From Rotaria macrura (lineage: Eukaryota; Rotifera; Eurotatoria; Philodinida; Philodinidae), in the NCBI GenBank assembly GCA_900239685.1, contig OENT01000435.1:53622-117621 (forward strand): a DNA stretch of 64,000 nt, read 5' to 3'. Positions 26,401-39,757 of this stretch are shown here, one piece after another. Made by a program: the position numbers and the translations under genes. The stretch's first letter is position 1; each line of letters begins with the position of its first letter. The notes below the pieces were generated by a model. That model was not told the DNA's origin. It saw only the letters and a list, made by a program, of their open reading frames with translations, and made no database searches.

Positions 26401-29211
26401 TATGGTTCTTCACGATCTCAGAGTTTCGGGAAGTCCACGAAAAATATACATTATCTATGTACGTACTGACCACGGTAAACGAAACACGTAACAGGGTTCT
26501 TAAATTTGCCTTAAACAAAATAAAAAATATTCGAAAATAAATTTTGACTGGATGCATATCAATCTAAATTTTTATAAATATCATATCATCGATGATAAAT
26601 CGTTAGGTTGAGATTCATAAATGCGACTTAAATCTATTGATTTTAATTCGTGTAATATTTCAATCAAATTCAATTTCTATTACTTTAAATATTCAAGAAT
26701 TGGATAGTATATCCACTAGTCACAACAAAGGGCGGGCATGGAACTTGAAGAAACTTCATTCGAATGACTAGATTCTTGGAACTGTTTCTAGAAAATCGAC
26801 CTTAAAGTCTAACTAAAATAGCAGCTTATTTTACATTTGCATAATAGGCTATATATACGAAATAAGAGTTGATTACATTAGCATGAAAATTTTAGGAACG
26901 GATTTTTCCGTAAACGATAGAACGCATCATTCTTTATTATTGTTTTGATGTTGAGTAATTATGAATATATCAGTGATTGGAATGGGACAGGGTCGAGAAT
27001 AGAAAAAGAATTAAGAGGGAGGTGAGACGAGACGAAGAGTGAAAAACTTTCCTCATTTCGGTCTCTGGAATGCATATATACCTATATCAATATGAGTCAT
27101 TGTATAGAACTAGACAGGTTTATTTTTCTATGCTCGAGCCTATCGTCATGTGTCTCACAACGATAAAAATATCTACTAGATGACTAGTGCGTCTGATTTA
27201 GTGTCGGAACCTCCTCTACGAACGTTTGAGCTCCCCTAGGATTTTTTCTGGCTCCACTACTAGTCTGATTTGAATAAAACAAAAGAATTTGTTAATTTCA
27301 TGTTTACCCAATTATAAACTTCATGTGTTGGAATCGAACTTGAAACACAACACACCGATGTTCGATTGAGTCTATCCATAGTTACATTTGTTACTCCTGC
27401 ACCAAATATACGTTTAAAACTTGAGAATATATTTGCTGGTCCACCAGCAGGAAACGTTCCAGTATTTTTTCTATCTCGATTAGGTGAATCATCCACAGCG
27501 TTATGTAATGCATCATTACTACTTGCTAGTGAATTGTTTGAATTTTTATTATCGATCATCGTAGGATTACACGACTGTCTTTCGTTTACAATAAACACCA
27601 TTTCACAATCAATTGTATCCAATGTCTTTGGTTGCTGAGGTCGTCTATAAGAAATGAAAATAAAACGAATACTTGTACAAGTAAAAAATAATTTTAATTA
27701 AGAAATAACGAGTACTTATTACACACATTTTATTAGTAATGTCCGATAAAAAAGAAGTATTTTCATTCATTGATTACTAATTAATTATTTCAAACTAGAA
27801 TGTATGGTAGATATTTAAAGAACGACTACGTTGACATTTGCAGTGAAATCTTTAATTGACCTCAGTAGAACTTGAATAGAACGCTTGCATATAATAGATT
27901 GGATCCTTATTTGAAAACTAGGTCACGGTGACATAAAAGAAGGGAAGTAAACGTGTGTGAAGCAATAGCTTCGAATCGTTCATTGTTTGACGTCTTATAA
28001 GATAAAGTTGCTTGCAATGATTTATATCCTTGCCATTAAAACGATAAAATTTTGTTTTCTTAGTGCAGAATAATGGCAAAAAAAAGGAACTACATGTGGA
28101 TCTATGTATTGTACTATGTTAGAAGTAAGTTTTCAGGATTAAATTTTACGCCCTATATGAAAGACACATGCACTTAGTTGGCATCATTTTCTAATGATAT
28201 CTTCAATCGTTCTTTCTATTATTACTATGAATTCGATTGATTATTATTTCACGATTCAAAATCAACATACTTGTTATATCGTTCAACTTCAGCATTAAGC
28301 ATTTCCAATTGAACCTTTTTACAGTCCATTAATTCTATTTCGCGTTGTGCATTTAGTCTTCGTTCTTTTTCTAATTCTTGTATTAGTTCGAGATAAGATG
28401 GTTTTATTCGATTATTTTCTGTTTGAAATTGATCAAGTTGATTGTGAACGGCTGCGAATTCGTCCCGAAGAACCTGACATAATGCAATAAACAAACATCT
28501 ATGATCCATATAGAATATGAATACAATAGCTTATTACTTGATTTATTTGTACAAGTTCGTTAATTTCACATTCAGACTTTTCGATTTTATTCGTTAATTT
28601 ATCATTTTCATTTTTAAAATGTTCAAGTCTGAAATCATGATACATAGTTACATATGTATGTTTATTTTTTAATCAATTTATACTTGATTTCACTTTGAGC
28701 AAATTTTTCATTGGCTTCTGTTAATGCATGATTAAGTCGAAGAACTTCACGAGCAAGCTAAGTAAAGAAAATGAAATTTTTTACAAAAATATAATCTACT
28801 CTATTTGACTTGCTTCTCCTTTTTCTCGTAAATGCATGACAACTTCTTCATTGGCTACCGTTAATTTATTATTTATGTTTGCTAGGTCTTGACTGAAAAC
28901 ACAAAGAATCGATTATTCTTATTTTCTGTATTTCTAATTTTGCATTGACGTACCTAGCTTCGGATGCTCGTTCTAATCCTGCATTTGACAATCGTAAATG
29001 ACTAACATTTTGTTCAAGTTTAGCACATTTAATTTGTAGAGCAGTATTACTATCCAAAAGACGATTATCTATGAAATGAAAATATATAGATTTAACATGA
29101 TTTATACATATGTATGAAAAATAGCATACAATGTTCAATGATTTCATCGTATAATGTCCATTGAATTTTATACTCCTTCAATTGACAATTAATATCCGAT
29201 TTCCAATCCAT
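23410..29211 (-). CDS. ATG16L1: Autophagy-related protein 16 (ATG16L1-like)
   Basis: Scaffold that binds ATG5-ATG12 and directs LC3/ATG8 lipidation at the phagophore. Twelve exons join in frame to 618 aa (human 607): 29211-29130, 29068-28954, 28892-28814, 28757-28684, 28628-28538, 28473-28271, 27644-27308, 24514-24332, 24274-24085, 24018-23842, 23785-23551, 23500-23410. Residues 1-27 (MDWKSDINCQLKEYK) match the ATG5-binding start. About 28-215 is charged coiled coil. 215-327 is a linker with an acidic patch and ANIFSSFKRIFG, the counterpart of the human SITNIFG segment. 327-618 gives seven WD40 blades; blade 4 carries SGHFDKKIRIWD, almost identical to vertebrates, and the C-terminus ends KVILWSD. 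Intron 3 appears to be GC-AG (donor GCAAGT). Intron 7 is about 2.8 kb although no blade is missing. A stop lies upstream of the ATG in frame, but an additional 5' exon cannot be excluded. Confidence 0.95.
24515..27307. other. 2.8-kb intron 7 of ATG16L1
   Basis: Between the linker exon and the first WD40 exon. The open frame 26261-26557 (minus) has no protein-like features. The stretch around 25980-26170 is of higher complexity than the surrounding DNA and may be a repeat remnant, but I cannot classify it. No exon is missing from the protein. Confidence 0.5.
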
Positions 29212-32200
29212 CAGTTTTTTAACGTTGGTATTTCGCACTTAGCAAAATAGATTGTCCATGAGTCAAATATACGTACTTATAAATAAAAAATGAGGTTAAA
29301 TGACAAACAGTTAAAACACACACGAGAGATAATTTCAGTTATAATGACTAATAGTTCTTCATTTGACAGAAGCACATAGCAATAGTATTATATTCATTCC
29401 CCGTTGCGTAGACACGAACGACAGAGGTCGTCAGCTATCATAAAAGTAAAACAATGATTTTTTTTCTAAGTTTATATTTTTCCTCAGGTTAAAAGTGTGA
29501 CTAGTGGTTCACAGCAAAATTAATTTTTTTCTATTCTTAAAACTGTTCAAAAGAGTCAACATAGATTCATCGGAATGGGCTGAAACTTGGGCCCTAAAAT
29601 TCCTATTTCCATAAATATTGTGCATTGTGTAAACTTTACGCCCCATGATTTGTTTGTTGTAATTTGACTATCCTTGTGTACGTCTCTCTATTGAAAGAAG
29701 ACATGAGTTGAACAATGATTTCTAATAGATTCTATGCTGATTTTACGACTCACATCTATTTAGAGTTTTGCTAAACTTTATCTCTGAACTTGAGTTTTAT
29801 CACGCAATAACTACCGATGACATACAGTTCAAAAACAAAACATCAACGATCACGTTAACGAATTTTCTATTTATGACGAAACAGGTATTGAGAGCATTTC
29901 AGTCAAAAATGTTTATATTGATCATTTGAATATCTATTGATTAGAATGGAGAAATCAAGTTATGATTTTATTTCATAATTATTCTTACGATTTCTTATCT
30001 TCACGCATATGTTTTTTGCCATTGTACATACTGCGTTGTTACCCTAAAGAATATTGAAGTTTTTCTGAATCACATTTTCTACGATGTTTTACAAATTGAA
30101 TGACGTTCATTTTATACTATATAAAAAGTTCGAACTTCGATGATACTTAATATACAGATATTAAAAACTAAAAACTGCATTAGTGAATACTGAACTGATG
30201 CCTTTCGTTCTTCGAACTGTTCATAATTCTTTCTCTTGTCCCTACAGTATGGAATCGTTAGTTGTTATTCGTTATGACCTGAAGCAGAATTAATTTTATG
30301 ATTAAATTTGACTTTAATTCTCAGTTATACATGAGAAAAACTTGTGGACTGTAGTAGACGGATCAAATTGATTAGATAATGTCAGATGGATAGTAAATGT
30401 GATTTGATTAAGGTTAAGACTCTATAGGAAATCGTTCGCACAGCTCGATCGTGATTATCGGAATCGAAATTTTCAATGAATTACATTAACTATCAACTAA
30501 GAAAATTGGTGTAGCATACATACATACGTCGAGCATGATTTCTTACTTGGAGAATCGGCTGCCGACTGCGTTCGCTATAGTAATTAAAACTTTAAGGAAA
30601 GTTCAGTTTTGATACTATTTTGGAATGAGAGCGGACATGTAAAAATATTGACTTGACCTTGAAAAGAACTGATTCTGATCTAAAATCATCATCGTAAATG
30701 TCAAACAATGATCGGCTATTTCACTAATGTTGACATTGACCATTTCAATGGTTTACAGGGAAAATCTTGAATATATTTGATACGACTGATTATTATTTGA
30801 AATAAAAGTTTCAATGAAAAAGATTCGCAATTAAAATATGTAGATTACAAGTCGAGTTATGTAAGAGTATAATATTCAATTTGTTTACTAGATAGTTGAG
30901 GATAAGAATGAGATTAGTGGAAATTAGTTATATCTTTTCTTCGTCATCGCAAAGAATCAGTTTCAACAGATTTGTCTTTTCTCTTCAATTTTCATTGAAA
31001 ACAGAGTCGATATTTGTTATGGAGTGAGTCAAGTTTAACTGGCGAACAAACTCTGTCGACTATTGTGAGAGAATTGCTGATTACATTGTCTTACATTTCA
31101 TGTTTTGAAGAAGTTTTCACGAGAATGTTCGATGATTCATCTAATGTGCACAAGTAGAAGAACTTTGAAAGAAAGCTATTTCTTCTTCTCTGAAAATTAA
31201 ATGTTGAAGAAACTTAACATGAATTGTATTTTCATCATAGAATGATGCATCAATACATGTTTTACAGTAACAATTTTCAAGTTGTATTAATCATGGAAGA
31301 ATAGTCGATTTATTTCTATCAGCTTTTCATAAACGATCTTCATATAATTGACGCTTCGTTCACGAAACAAGATTAAAGAAATGTTTTTAATATTTATTTT
31401 ATCATTGAGAAATGAGACTTTTAGGATTGAGGATATGATTTGTTTTTGCTATATTTCAATAGAAGTACAATGAATAGAGAGGATTTCTACAGTGTTCATA
31501 GATTAAAAATGCTGTCGGTGATTGAATTTTGTTTTCAATGTCTGGAAGTTTTATTTTTTTATCTAGTTTGAAGTTAATAAATAATCGCCTAAAGATCATC
31601 AATAAGCTAGAAATATCCTCAACGTTTACCTATGCAACTTAAATTGTTACCAGAAGCATTTGACTAGAATCCTTCATCATGAAAATTTAAGCCTCAATAG
31701 ACAATTATAAGTTGATGATCTACTATAAGAGAATGAAAGAAGTGTTGACAGCCTAAAGTAATAGAATGATTCATACAATTATAATTTCAACGAAAATTTG
31801 AAAATATGTAACAATTTTGTATCTATTGCCTGTGAAAAATCAATGGAATTTGTTGACATGTACAAAAAAAAACACCCCTACATGCTAGCATCGGCGTATG
31901 ATTCTAGCGAGAACATTATAATCATGATTTTGTAGAATGAATTATACAATCTTGAATTATATGCAATTATTCACGTATGGATTAAGTTGTTCGAAAAACT
32001 TGAATTTTTCGAAAACATTTTTGTCGTGATCATTAATAACAAAGACAAAACAAAAAAAGGAGCCGCATTCCAATGTATCTATTGAGTTTCAATTATCGTT
32101 TTTATTATTGTCTGTAATCATTAAATTTGTGAAATCAGAATCAATCTTTTAAACATACAGTTATATGAGAATATAAAAATATAATCTCGAATGACCTTAT

Positions 32201-32274
32201 CTAAATTCTAATCTGTTTGTAATTATGAAAGAAAAAGAAGAAACATGCTACATATTCTATTTTGATTAATTCAA
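29212..32274. other. Intergenic stretch between ATG16L1 and the sugar porter
   Basis: It must contain the ATG16L1 promoter (right of 29211) and the 3' end of the sugar porter (left of 32275). I find no splice-bounded coding segment, RNA gene or clear repeat. Confidence 0.5.
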
Positions 32275-33983
32275 TTAAAATCGATAGATTCGAATGGGTT
32301 CATCATGTAAGCGTTTTTGAATTGTACTAATTCCGTTTGTTTCGAAAGTTTTCATTCGACGTTTTACTTTGTCTTGTGTTCCACATGGTTTAACAGCAAA
32401 TACTGATCGACCAAAAACAAGATCCATGTCTTCTAAACCTTTTCCTTTCGTTTCAGGATAAAATAGAAAGATTAATATACCCATCATAACACAAAATATA
32501 CCAAAAATAAGATAAGTACCATATGTAAGACCTTCAAGAAGTGCAGGTACGAGAAATGAAACTATACAATTAGTTGCCCAATTCGCAGCTGTCGTTATCG
32601 ATGTACCTTTTGAACGCATGCTCAATGGAAAAATTTCTGTACAGTAAACCCAAGCCGTTGGTCCCCAACTGAATGCAAATGAGGCAACAAATATGTAAAC
32701 AAAACTTATAATAACATATGATGCGTCTCGATTCTGTATTATCACATTTACAGCACCTGTTGTTTCATTGAATTGTGTATAACCATGAATACCCATTGTC
32801 GAGCCGATAATCAACATTGACGATGCCATAAGTATTGCTCCACTAATCAATATGAAACGTCGACCTAATTTATCAATGAATAGAATGGCTGGTATGGTTG
32901 CAACAATGATTACACATCCATTGATGCCCGTTGCAAGTAAAGATGCACGTTGATCATTTAATCCAGCTTGTTTGAAAATTTCCGGAGCATAATACATAAC
33001 AGAATTGATGCCTGTTAGTTGTTGTAGAATTTGTATACTTACACCAAGTATTAATCGTCGACGAAGTGGTGGATGAAAAAATTGTGAATAAGATTTAACC
33101 GATTGTTGACGTTCAAGATCAATTTCATTTTTAATATCATTATATTCATCAAGTACATCGATACATGAGGCTGAACGAATTTTAATGAGAACACGCATGG
33201 CTTGACCATCACGACCTTGAGCCATTAGCCAACGTGGTGAAAATGGAAAAAAGAAAATACCCACTGCAAGTATCAATGCTGGAACAATTTGTAATGCCAA
33301 TGGTACACGCCATGTAGCACTACTACCAAAGAAATAAATATTTGTACCTGAGATAATCAAACACGGAAAGAAAATAGTCGAAATCAATGTTGTTGTCTTT
33401 TTATAAAATTCTATACCGTAGTTAATCCAAAAACTAATTGCAATTCCAATCGTTATGGCCCATTGTTGAAGGGATACAAGTCGTCCACGAATTGTTTTCG
33501 TTGCTATTTCTGATTGATATACAGGTACGAGCATTGATAATGCACCAACCGATATTCCTATAATATATTATTAGGAAAAAAATAATCATTTACAAATCAT
33601 TCTGTTTGTTATAATACCTTACCAGCAACAAGACGAGATAGAAGTAGCATGTTCAAATTATATGATGCTGTTTGTAAAAGAGCACTAACGATAAAGACAA
33701 CGGAAAAAATTACAATGGAATATTTTCGTGAAAACCGATCACCCAATGGACCTGCTAGAAGTGCACCTAGAAAACAACCAACAAGCATAATCCCGACAAT
33801 TGATCCGGATACGGATGTTGGTAATGCACCACGTACGACACTTGTAGTACCACCAAATGCCATTAAAAAGTCATCCATTGTAAGAACACCAGAAATAACA
33901 CCTGTATCATATCCGAAAAGTAGTCCACCTATAGCAGCAAAACCGCCGGTTAAATACACTTGAAAATTCTTGTTCGATGACAT
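32275..33983 (-). CDS. Major facilitator superfamily sugar porter
   Basis: Twelve-helix membrane carrier for hexoses or related sugars. Exons 33983-33623, 33557-33417 and 33347-32275 join to 524 aa, a normal family length. The second intron (33416-33348, 69 bp) has no stop and is a multiple of three, so a naive frame reads straight through it. Family signatures: GGLLFGYDTGVISG in TM1 (about 18-32), GDRFSRK in loop 2-3, SPRWL at about 204-208, QQLTGIN at 276-282 in TM7, DKLGRR at 326-331, a PTAWVYCTEIFPLSMRSKG block, and PETKGKGLEDMD after TM12 (465-476). The C-terminal signature and the NWATNC segment in TM11 resemble fungal and protist hexose transporters rather than animal GLUTs, which end PETKGRTFEDI. 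This suggests a non-metazoan origin, as is common in bdelloids, but a tree is needed. The substrate cannot be fixed. Confidence 0.92.
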
Positions 33984-35617
33984 CGTAATGGACTATAGAA
34001 AAATAAAAATAAATAGTAATGCGAGCTTGTTGTTTGTTTCGATGATTATCGATAAGAATGAAGAAATCGATTGATGATTGAATTGAGAAAAGTACAGAAC
34101 CTATGGACCTTTTTCATTCGCTATCACATACTAAAACCACATTATTGATTTGTCCTACACAAGTCTATTATCTTACTATTGTTTTAAACGTGAAACTAAA
34201 CACCATTGTATCAAATATATAAATTTCCGATGGCATCAATTTATTTAAATCATGTTTCAGCTAGAATACTTACGATATAAAATTGAAAGAAAAGACTTTT
34301 GAATGTATTTCTATCTAGCAGACAGCATTCATTGTCATTATAAAAGAGATCTGATTTCATATTTCCTTGAGATGAATATGACGAAATAGTAATAAGATAT
34401 AAATTCATTAAAAATATATTCAAAAATAAAGGAGTAGTAAAATGATCAGTAGGTAAAATTGTCAAAATATTGAATCAAGATCAAAACTATCGGCTATATT
34501 TTTTGTTTTTGAAAACAGACACAAACTCTTGCAAGATATAGCAACGATAAAGTATCATAATTTTATGTTCGATAAATTTACGTATCAATTATACTAATCG
34601 TTTTTTTTAAATTTTTCTATAATAAAATAGGTCTGCTGACTGAAGAATCGCTATGTTCAATTGGTCTACTGTGAAACACATGACTTATTCGAGTATGAGT
34701 TACGTAGAAAATGAGGTAAACTGCGGTTTTGTTTTTATGATTAAGATTGCTCTTTTTCACAGCGAAAAAAAACAAGCAATCTTCATTGGACACATGAAAA
34801 ATAAGATAACTACACGGAAAGAATGTTTGAAGTTTACTCTTTCAAAAATGAAATAGATTTCTTTTCTGCATACCAGTGAAGGAAGATCTTGGGATAGTTT
34901 TATTCATTCTCTATTCAAAAAATTAGCCGGTTTTTTAGAAGAATCATCGGCAGACATTGTTTTTTCCAGGAGCTTCTGTTTCTATCATTATGCATCCTAA
35001 TTTTCTCGGTACTTTAGCATATTCTATATATGTAGTCGAGAATTTTTCGTTCAAAGAAGCATGACAAGATGCAGGATACAATTGAGTCTTGTTTTGATTA
35101 CATTTACAAACACTTATAGAATAACAACTAATTTCAATCTTTTACTTGATGAACATCTCTATCACAAAGCTGAACAATTTCTAAATATCGTGAAAATTTC
35201 ATATGATTCGAATGGATCTAGGCTGAGATGAGTATTTGAGTTTTGCAAGTAGAGGAGGTGAAAAAAGTTGCACTTTTGGAAACGTTTTTGTATAATCATA
35301 CTTTCGTTTTGCTGTTGCTTTCAAATTCCTTGTTCGAATAGCATATACATACCGTATATACGTACATATATTTCTATGCGATTGAAAATTTCAATTAACT
35401 CTCTGGGTTCGAGCTAAATATTTTATGTATTATCATTATTGCAAATCATATGAAACGTCTTATTCTGTAGATGATGCCTGGTAACGATAAACACTTATAC
35501 GATTGTTAGTCCGATGCTAAAACTCTAGTAGATAGACAGTTCAACGTAATCTTATCTATGATCGTGCACATTTATTTCCAAAAATGTTAGCATTCATTAA
35601 AACTTAAACACAAAATG
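33984..35617. other. Intergenic stretch upstream of the sugar porter
   Basis: It contains the presumed promoter of the sugar porter and the 3' end of the next minus-strand gene. Short frames at 34250-34465 and 34653-34856 are not convincing. Nothing else recognised. Confidence 0.5.
35571..35576 (-). promoter_or_regulatory. Poly(A) signal of the orphan GPCR
   Basis: Minus-strand AATAAA about 42 nt past the stop at 35618, a typical spacing that supports the terminal exon. Confidence 0.55.
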
Positions 35618-38600
35618 TTAAATATGACTTTCTGCAATCGGCATTCGGCTTTGCCTTGGTCTTGTTGTTCGTCGATGTCGTGTTTGACGTTGATTTAATG
35701 ATGATGGCGATCGTTGTTGATGCCTTTTTGCTCGTTGTACTAATAAAGAATGATTTGATGCCGATTCTAATAGTGTTATATCATCATTATTCGCAATATT
35801 CCAAGTAGCAACAGTTGTCATTGGTGGATTTTTCAATTGATATGATCGTCGTAAACGATTTCTGATCGTTGTTGACGTTGATATTGACGATGCATATCGA
35901 CGAGTAAAATTAAAAAAGCATATATATTGACTAAATGGCCATCGGGCTAATAATTGTTTGGCTGCCGACGAATATCGTGTATCAAAACCAGTGATAATCA
36001 ATGGATCGAGAAGAATGTTTAAAGATTTTGTTACTTGTATGGCATCTTTCAGCGGATGATTTTTTGTATGGAGCATTATAATTTCAGCGGGCAACCAAAA
36101 AACAGCAAAATTAAGAAATAAAAAAAGAATTTGCGTTATAAGATTTTTTCGTATATGTACATGACGTTTAAATACTCGAGTAAAACGTCGTTGCATGCGT
36201 ATTAAATCAACATAAATTCTTATATAACAAGCTAATGATATTGATATTGGTAAAAGAAATATATTACCTAGAGAGAAAAAGAATTTACATTAAAGAACTA
36301 GAAAATGAAGAGTTCAGTGATTCTCACCGATAAATGTTATCTTTCGATGTAATTTAAGCTTAGAAAAAATTCGATTCATAAGAATAAAAGAATAATTCCA
36401 GAAGAAAACGAAAATAGCAATGCTGCTTTAGTTATATTTTCGTTGAACGATAATTTTTCTGTGTTGATCTTATGTCTGAGTGTGAAAAACTTGATGAAAA
36501 TTAGAAATAAGCGAGTTTTCCAGAAATGTTCACAAACGCTTAATAAAAGAGTAGTCAATGTAAGTTCACCCATTGATCAATGACAGTAACTAGCTAGAAA
36601 TCTAGTGTTAACAAAATATAAAAACCTATGCAAGATAGTAGGTTTTCTTTTTTTTTCCATATCATTTTGATGCCTATGTGCACAGTCGATAGAATCATTT
36701 CAGATCTATAGGTCGATGCAATATACAAAAGATTTTTCGTCTACAGTTTCACTTTCGCAGAAACGACATGATCGATATATTATATACGATCAAATTTTAA
36801 AGAGGATTGGTAATTTCAACTGACTGTTTTTCTTTCTGAATATGATACGTTGAAGAAAACAAACTTTTTCTTGGATAGCATTCAACAAAAAAAAACATAT
36901 CGTTTCTAGTTCTCTTCGTTCAATTGCTGAAAACTGTAGGTCATCATATCTTACATAGTTGATCAATTATTAAGCCCCCCCTCCCCCCCCTCAAAAATCG
37001 ATCTTGACTCAGGAAGGTTCGAATTGCATGAAACTTCCAGGATATGTCAGGCTAGGTATGAAAAGGTTATGGTTAAATTTTCAGCCCTCTATCACGATGT
37101 TCGGCTGAGATACAGACCTGACAAGGGTAAAAAATAGAAAATTTAGCAACTCAACTTTGTCTGTCCAGGTTCATGATATATTTTTAACTACTTTTTCGTT
37201 AGAAAGAGCATGTGAACATGGAGGGCAGTACAGAGTACTTTTTTCTAAATTCTTACTTTTTCTAGTGGAAAACAGGAACCACGAGCGCAATGACTTCAAA
37301 AAACCCGAAAAAGGGGGGGGGGTTTAAAGAAAGATTTTTGAAAAAAGGTCTCTGCACTGCCACGCATTTTGGCGTGCTCTTTCAAACAAACAAAAATTTA
37401 ATACATCGTATGAAGCTGGACGGAGAAATTTGGGATGCGCTTTTTTGAAAGTGCAAACTGAGAAAAACTGAAAAAGATGTTTTTGGAGAAGTTTTTCGAT
37501 ATTTCAGAATTTTTGATGAAAATTCAGTTTTTTTGAGGAAGGCTTCGAGAAACCCTCAACGTTTCCGGTAAAATTGAGGTTTTGGGTAAAAACCGGTATG
37601 AGTGCTGAAAGAGCGAAGAACGGGCTATCTTCTGGTGAATTTATCTCAATTTCGGAATTTTCGCGAAAATTAACGTTCTTTTGGTGTGGTGGTGGTGGGG
37701 GCTTAACAGTTGACATTATACTACTATACAATTAGTACGTTGGTATAGACAATCTATAAACTATATCCTTACAAACCGATTCTGTGACAAACACGGTCTT
37801 ATTGCATGCAAATGCTCATCAACTAAGACTCATAAATAGTTCATTCGATAAGATGAATTCTCTTTTCGTCTTCATTTATTCAGGGGGCACGATAGGAATA
37901 TACGGTCCATTTTCCTATCTTTATAGGCGAATTTCAAAAAAAGGGATGAGAGTGTTACGCTTGAGGTTAATGGAAAATGTCGAAAAGCAAAATAGTGAAA
38001 TTATGATATGATGGACAAAATGAAAAATATTAGAGAAGTATCGATATGGCGTCACAGATGTTGTTACAAAATTCAATCTTTTCTGTTTATATTAGTCACT
38101 CGTCGAATCGAGCATTTTATTCTCCGACAGATCAAGAAAACTTCTTAATATTTCATTAGATATAGCGTCAACATGATCTCAAATATTGCTTTATGATAAT
38201 TACTTATTTCGATGTAAAAGAACAAAATTTACAATACGTCACAAGAATAGAAATGATCATTTCGAATTTTTTCTTTCAACTCATTTAAATGTTTCAATGT
38301 TTTCCTCTTTCCATTTGTTTCGACATTTTCCTTTTCTCTATTTTCTACCAAGACTCTGCACTTGTGCTGCATTCATTTGTTTATTTAATTTCAGTATTAA
38401 GTTCGATTTCGAAAATAGACATTGTTCAAGGAAATTCGACGGAGAAGATAAACAACAGAAGGTACCTTGTTGATTCTGATTATAATACGATATTCAATTA
38501 GAAGTTGACACAAGGTTCTTACACTACTGATAAAAATCTCAATATCAGATAAGTAACTATGTGTTCTTCAATTTTTTCGTTCATTAAATTAGATATTAAT

Positions 38601-39757
38601 TTCACAATAGAATCTTTTGCTCGATTTTTTTCCGAGTTTACTGCTACTGTCGATGTGAACAGAGTTTAACGAAATGGGAAAATTGAATTACCCTTTTTAT
38701 GTGGCTAGCCTTTTCAAAGGGCTCTTCGGTAAGAAAAGCTTTTACTTTCGTAGTGATCTCATTTCGCAGCTCCTGCAAAACTATACCATATATCGTTGAG
38801 ATTCTTCATAAAACAATACGTATTGTTTCTATGAAGAATGAATAGTAAAATCTTCTCATTAATCATACGAATAATTCTATGAAACTTTATATTAATTTGG
38901 TGTGAAATATCTATCAATTTACCAAGTCTATAAAATATATAAATAGCTTCAACATTCGATTCATAAGTATAAGATATTTGACATTGATTTGTTGTTTCAT
39001 GTTGTGTTATCTTCAAAATATTAAAATGTGCTAATAAATACGATGGTATAATACATGTTATTATTGGCATTATCCATAGTGCAACAATCATAAGAATACA
39101 TTTCGTAACCGATTTTGATACTTGATTATTTAAATTAACAAAATGACGACGACGATAAATCGATATCGCTGTTAAACTATAAGCCATAAGAACAGTTAAA
39201 TATAATGGTAAATAAACTTGTAATTGACAATAGAAACGACCACCCAGAGATTTCAATGGTAATTGACCTGTAGTATGTATAATAACATATGCAAGTTCAT
39301 TTAAAAGATTAAGAAAATCAACAAGCAAATAATTTGATGTCCATATGAGACTACGCATGCGTTGTCGACGTCGTTGACTACGACTACGTGAACCACCGCC
39401 AGATACAGCCGTATTTCGATTGATCCGTAATACAGTTAATTGTATGAAAAGTATAAAAACAATGGCATATAATGCTAATGTTAAACTCAATATGGGCAAT
39501 TCAGCAATACGCATAACACGATGAAATCGTGATTTCAATATAAAATATTTACTTAAAATCGATGTTGCCGAAGATGTTGACAATGGATGACGTGTATAAG
39601 TTATATGTCTTGTTGAATCAAATAAACGAAGAAAAAGACTTGCTGTTGTCTTTGTTGTTATTGTTTTTATTGTACTATTAATGATTTCATTTTCATTAAG
39701 TCCTTTGATAGTTAATGATGTTACATTGATATCACGAATATTCGATGTTATATTCAT
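35618..39757 (-). CDS. Divergent orphan rhodopsin-class GPCR
   Basis: Seven-helix receptor of unknown ligand. Exons 39757-38923 and 36267-35618 join in phase (CTTG|GT) to 494 codons across a 2.65-kb intron. The N-terminus is about 75-90 residues and rich in N-x-S/T sites. TM1 begins near LPILSLTLALYAIVF. Loop 1 is enlarged and basic (GGGSRSRSQRRRQRMR). TM3 ends SIYRRRHF in place of DRY. TM4 is CILMIVALWIMPIITCIIP. ECL2 carries a cysteine (NQCQIS) to pair with FYCQ before TM3. TM5 spans the splice junction (FLLPISISLACYIRIY). TM6 is NFAVFWLPAEI. TM7 has ILLDPLIITGF in place of NPxxY. The tail is long and rich in R, S and Q. The frame is open above the ATG to an acceptor at 39806, so an upstream exon may supply the true start. 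No closer family is recognisable by eye. Confidence 0.85.
36970..37705. repeat. C/G-run bounded repeat element in GPCR intron
   Basis: The segment starts TTAAGCCCCCC and ends GGGGGCTTAA, a short inverted repeat. It contains runs of six and eight C (36975-36990) and ten G (37313-37322), very unlike the AT-rich surroundings. It may be a MITE-like or satellite-type unit. No coding frame is convincing, and no clear target duplication is visible. Confidence 0.45.

Noticed and set aside
26261-26557. 98-codon minus-strand frame in the long ATG16L1 intron
   Set aside because: Considered as a missing WD40 exon, but all seven blades are already accounted for and it has no WD features.
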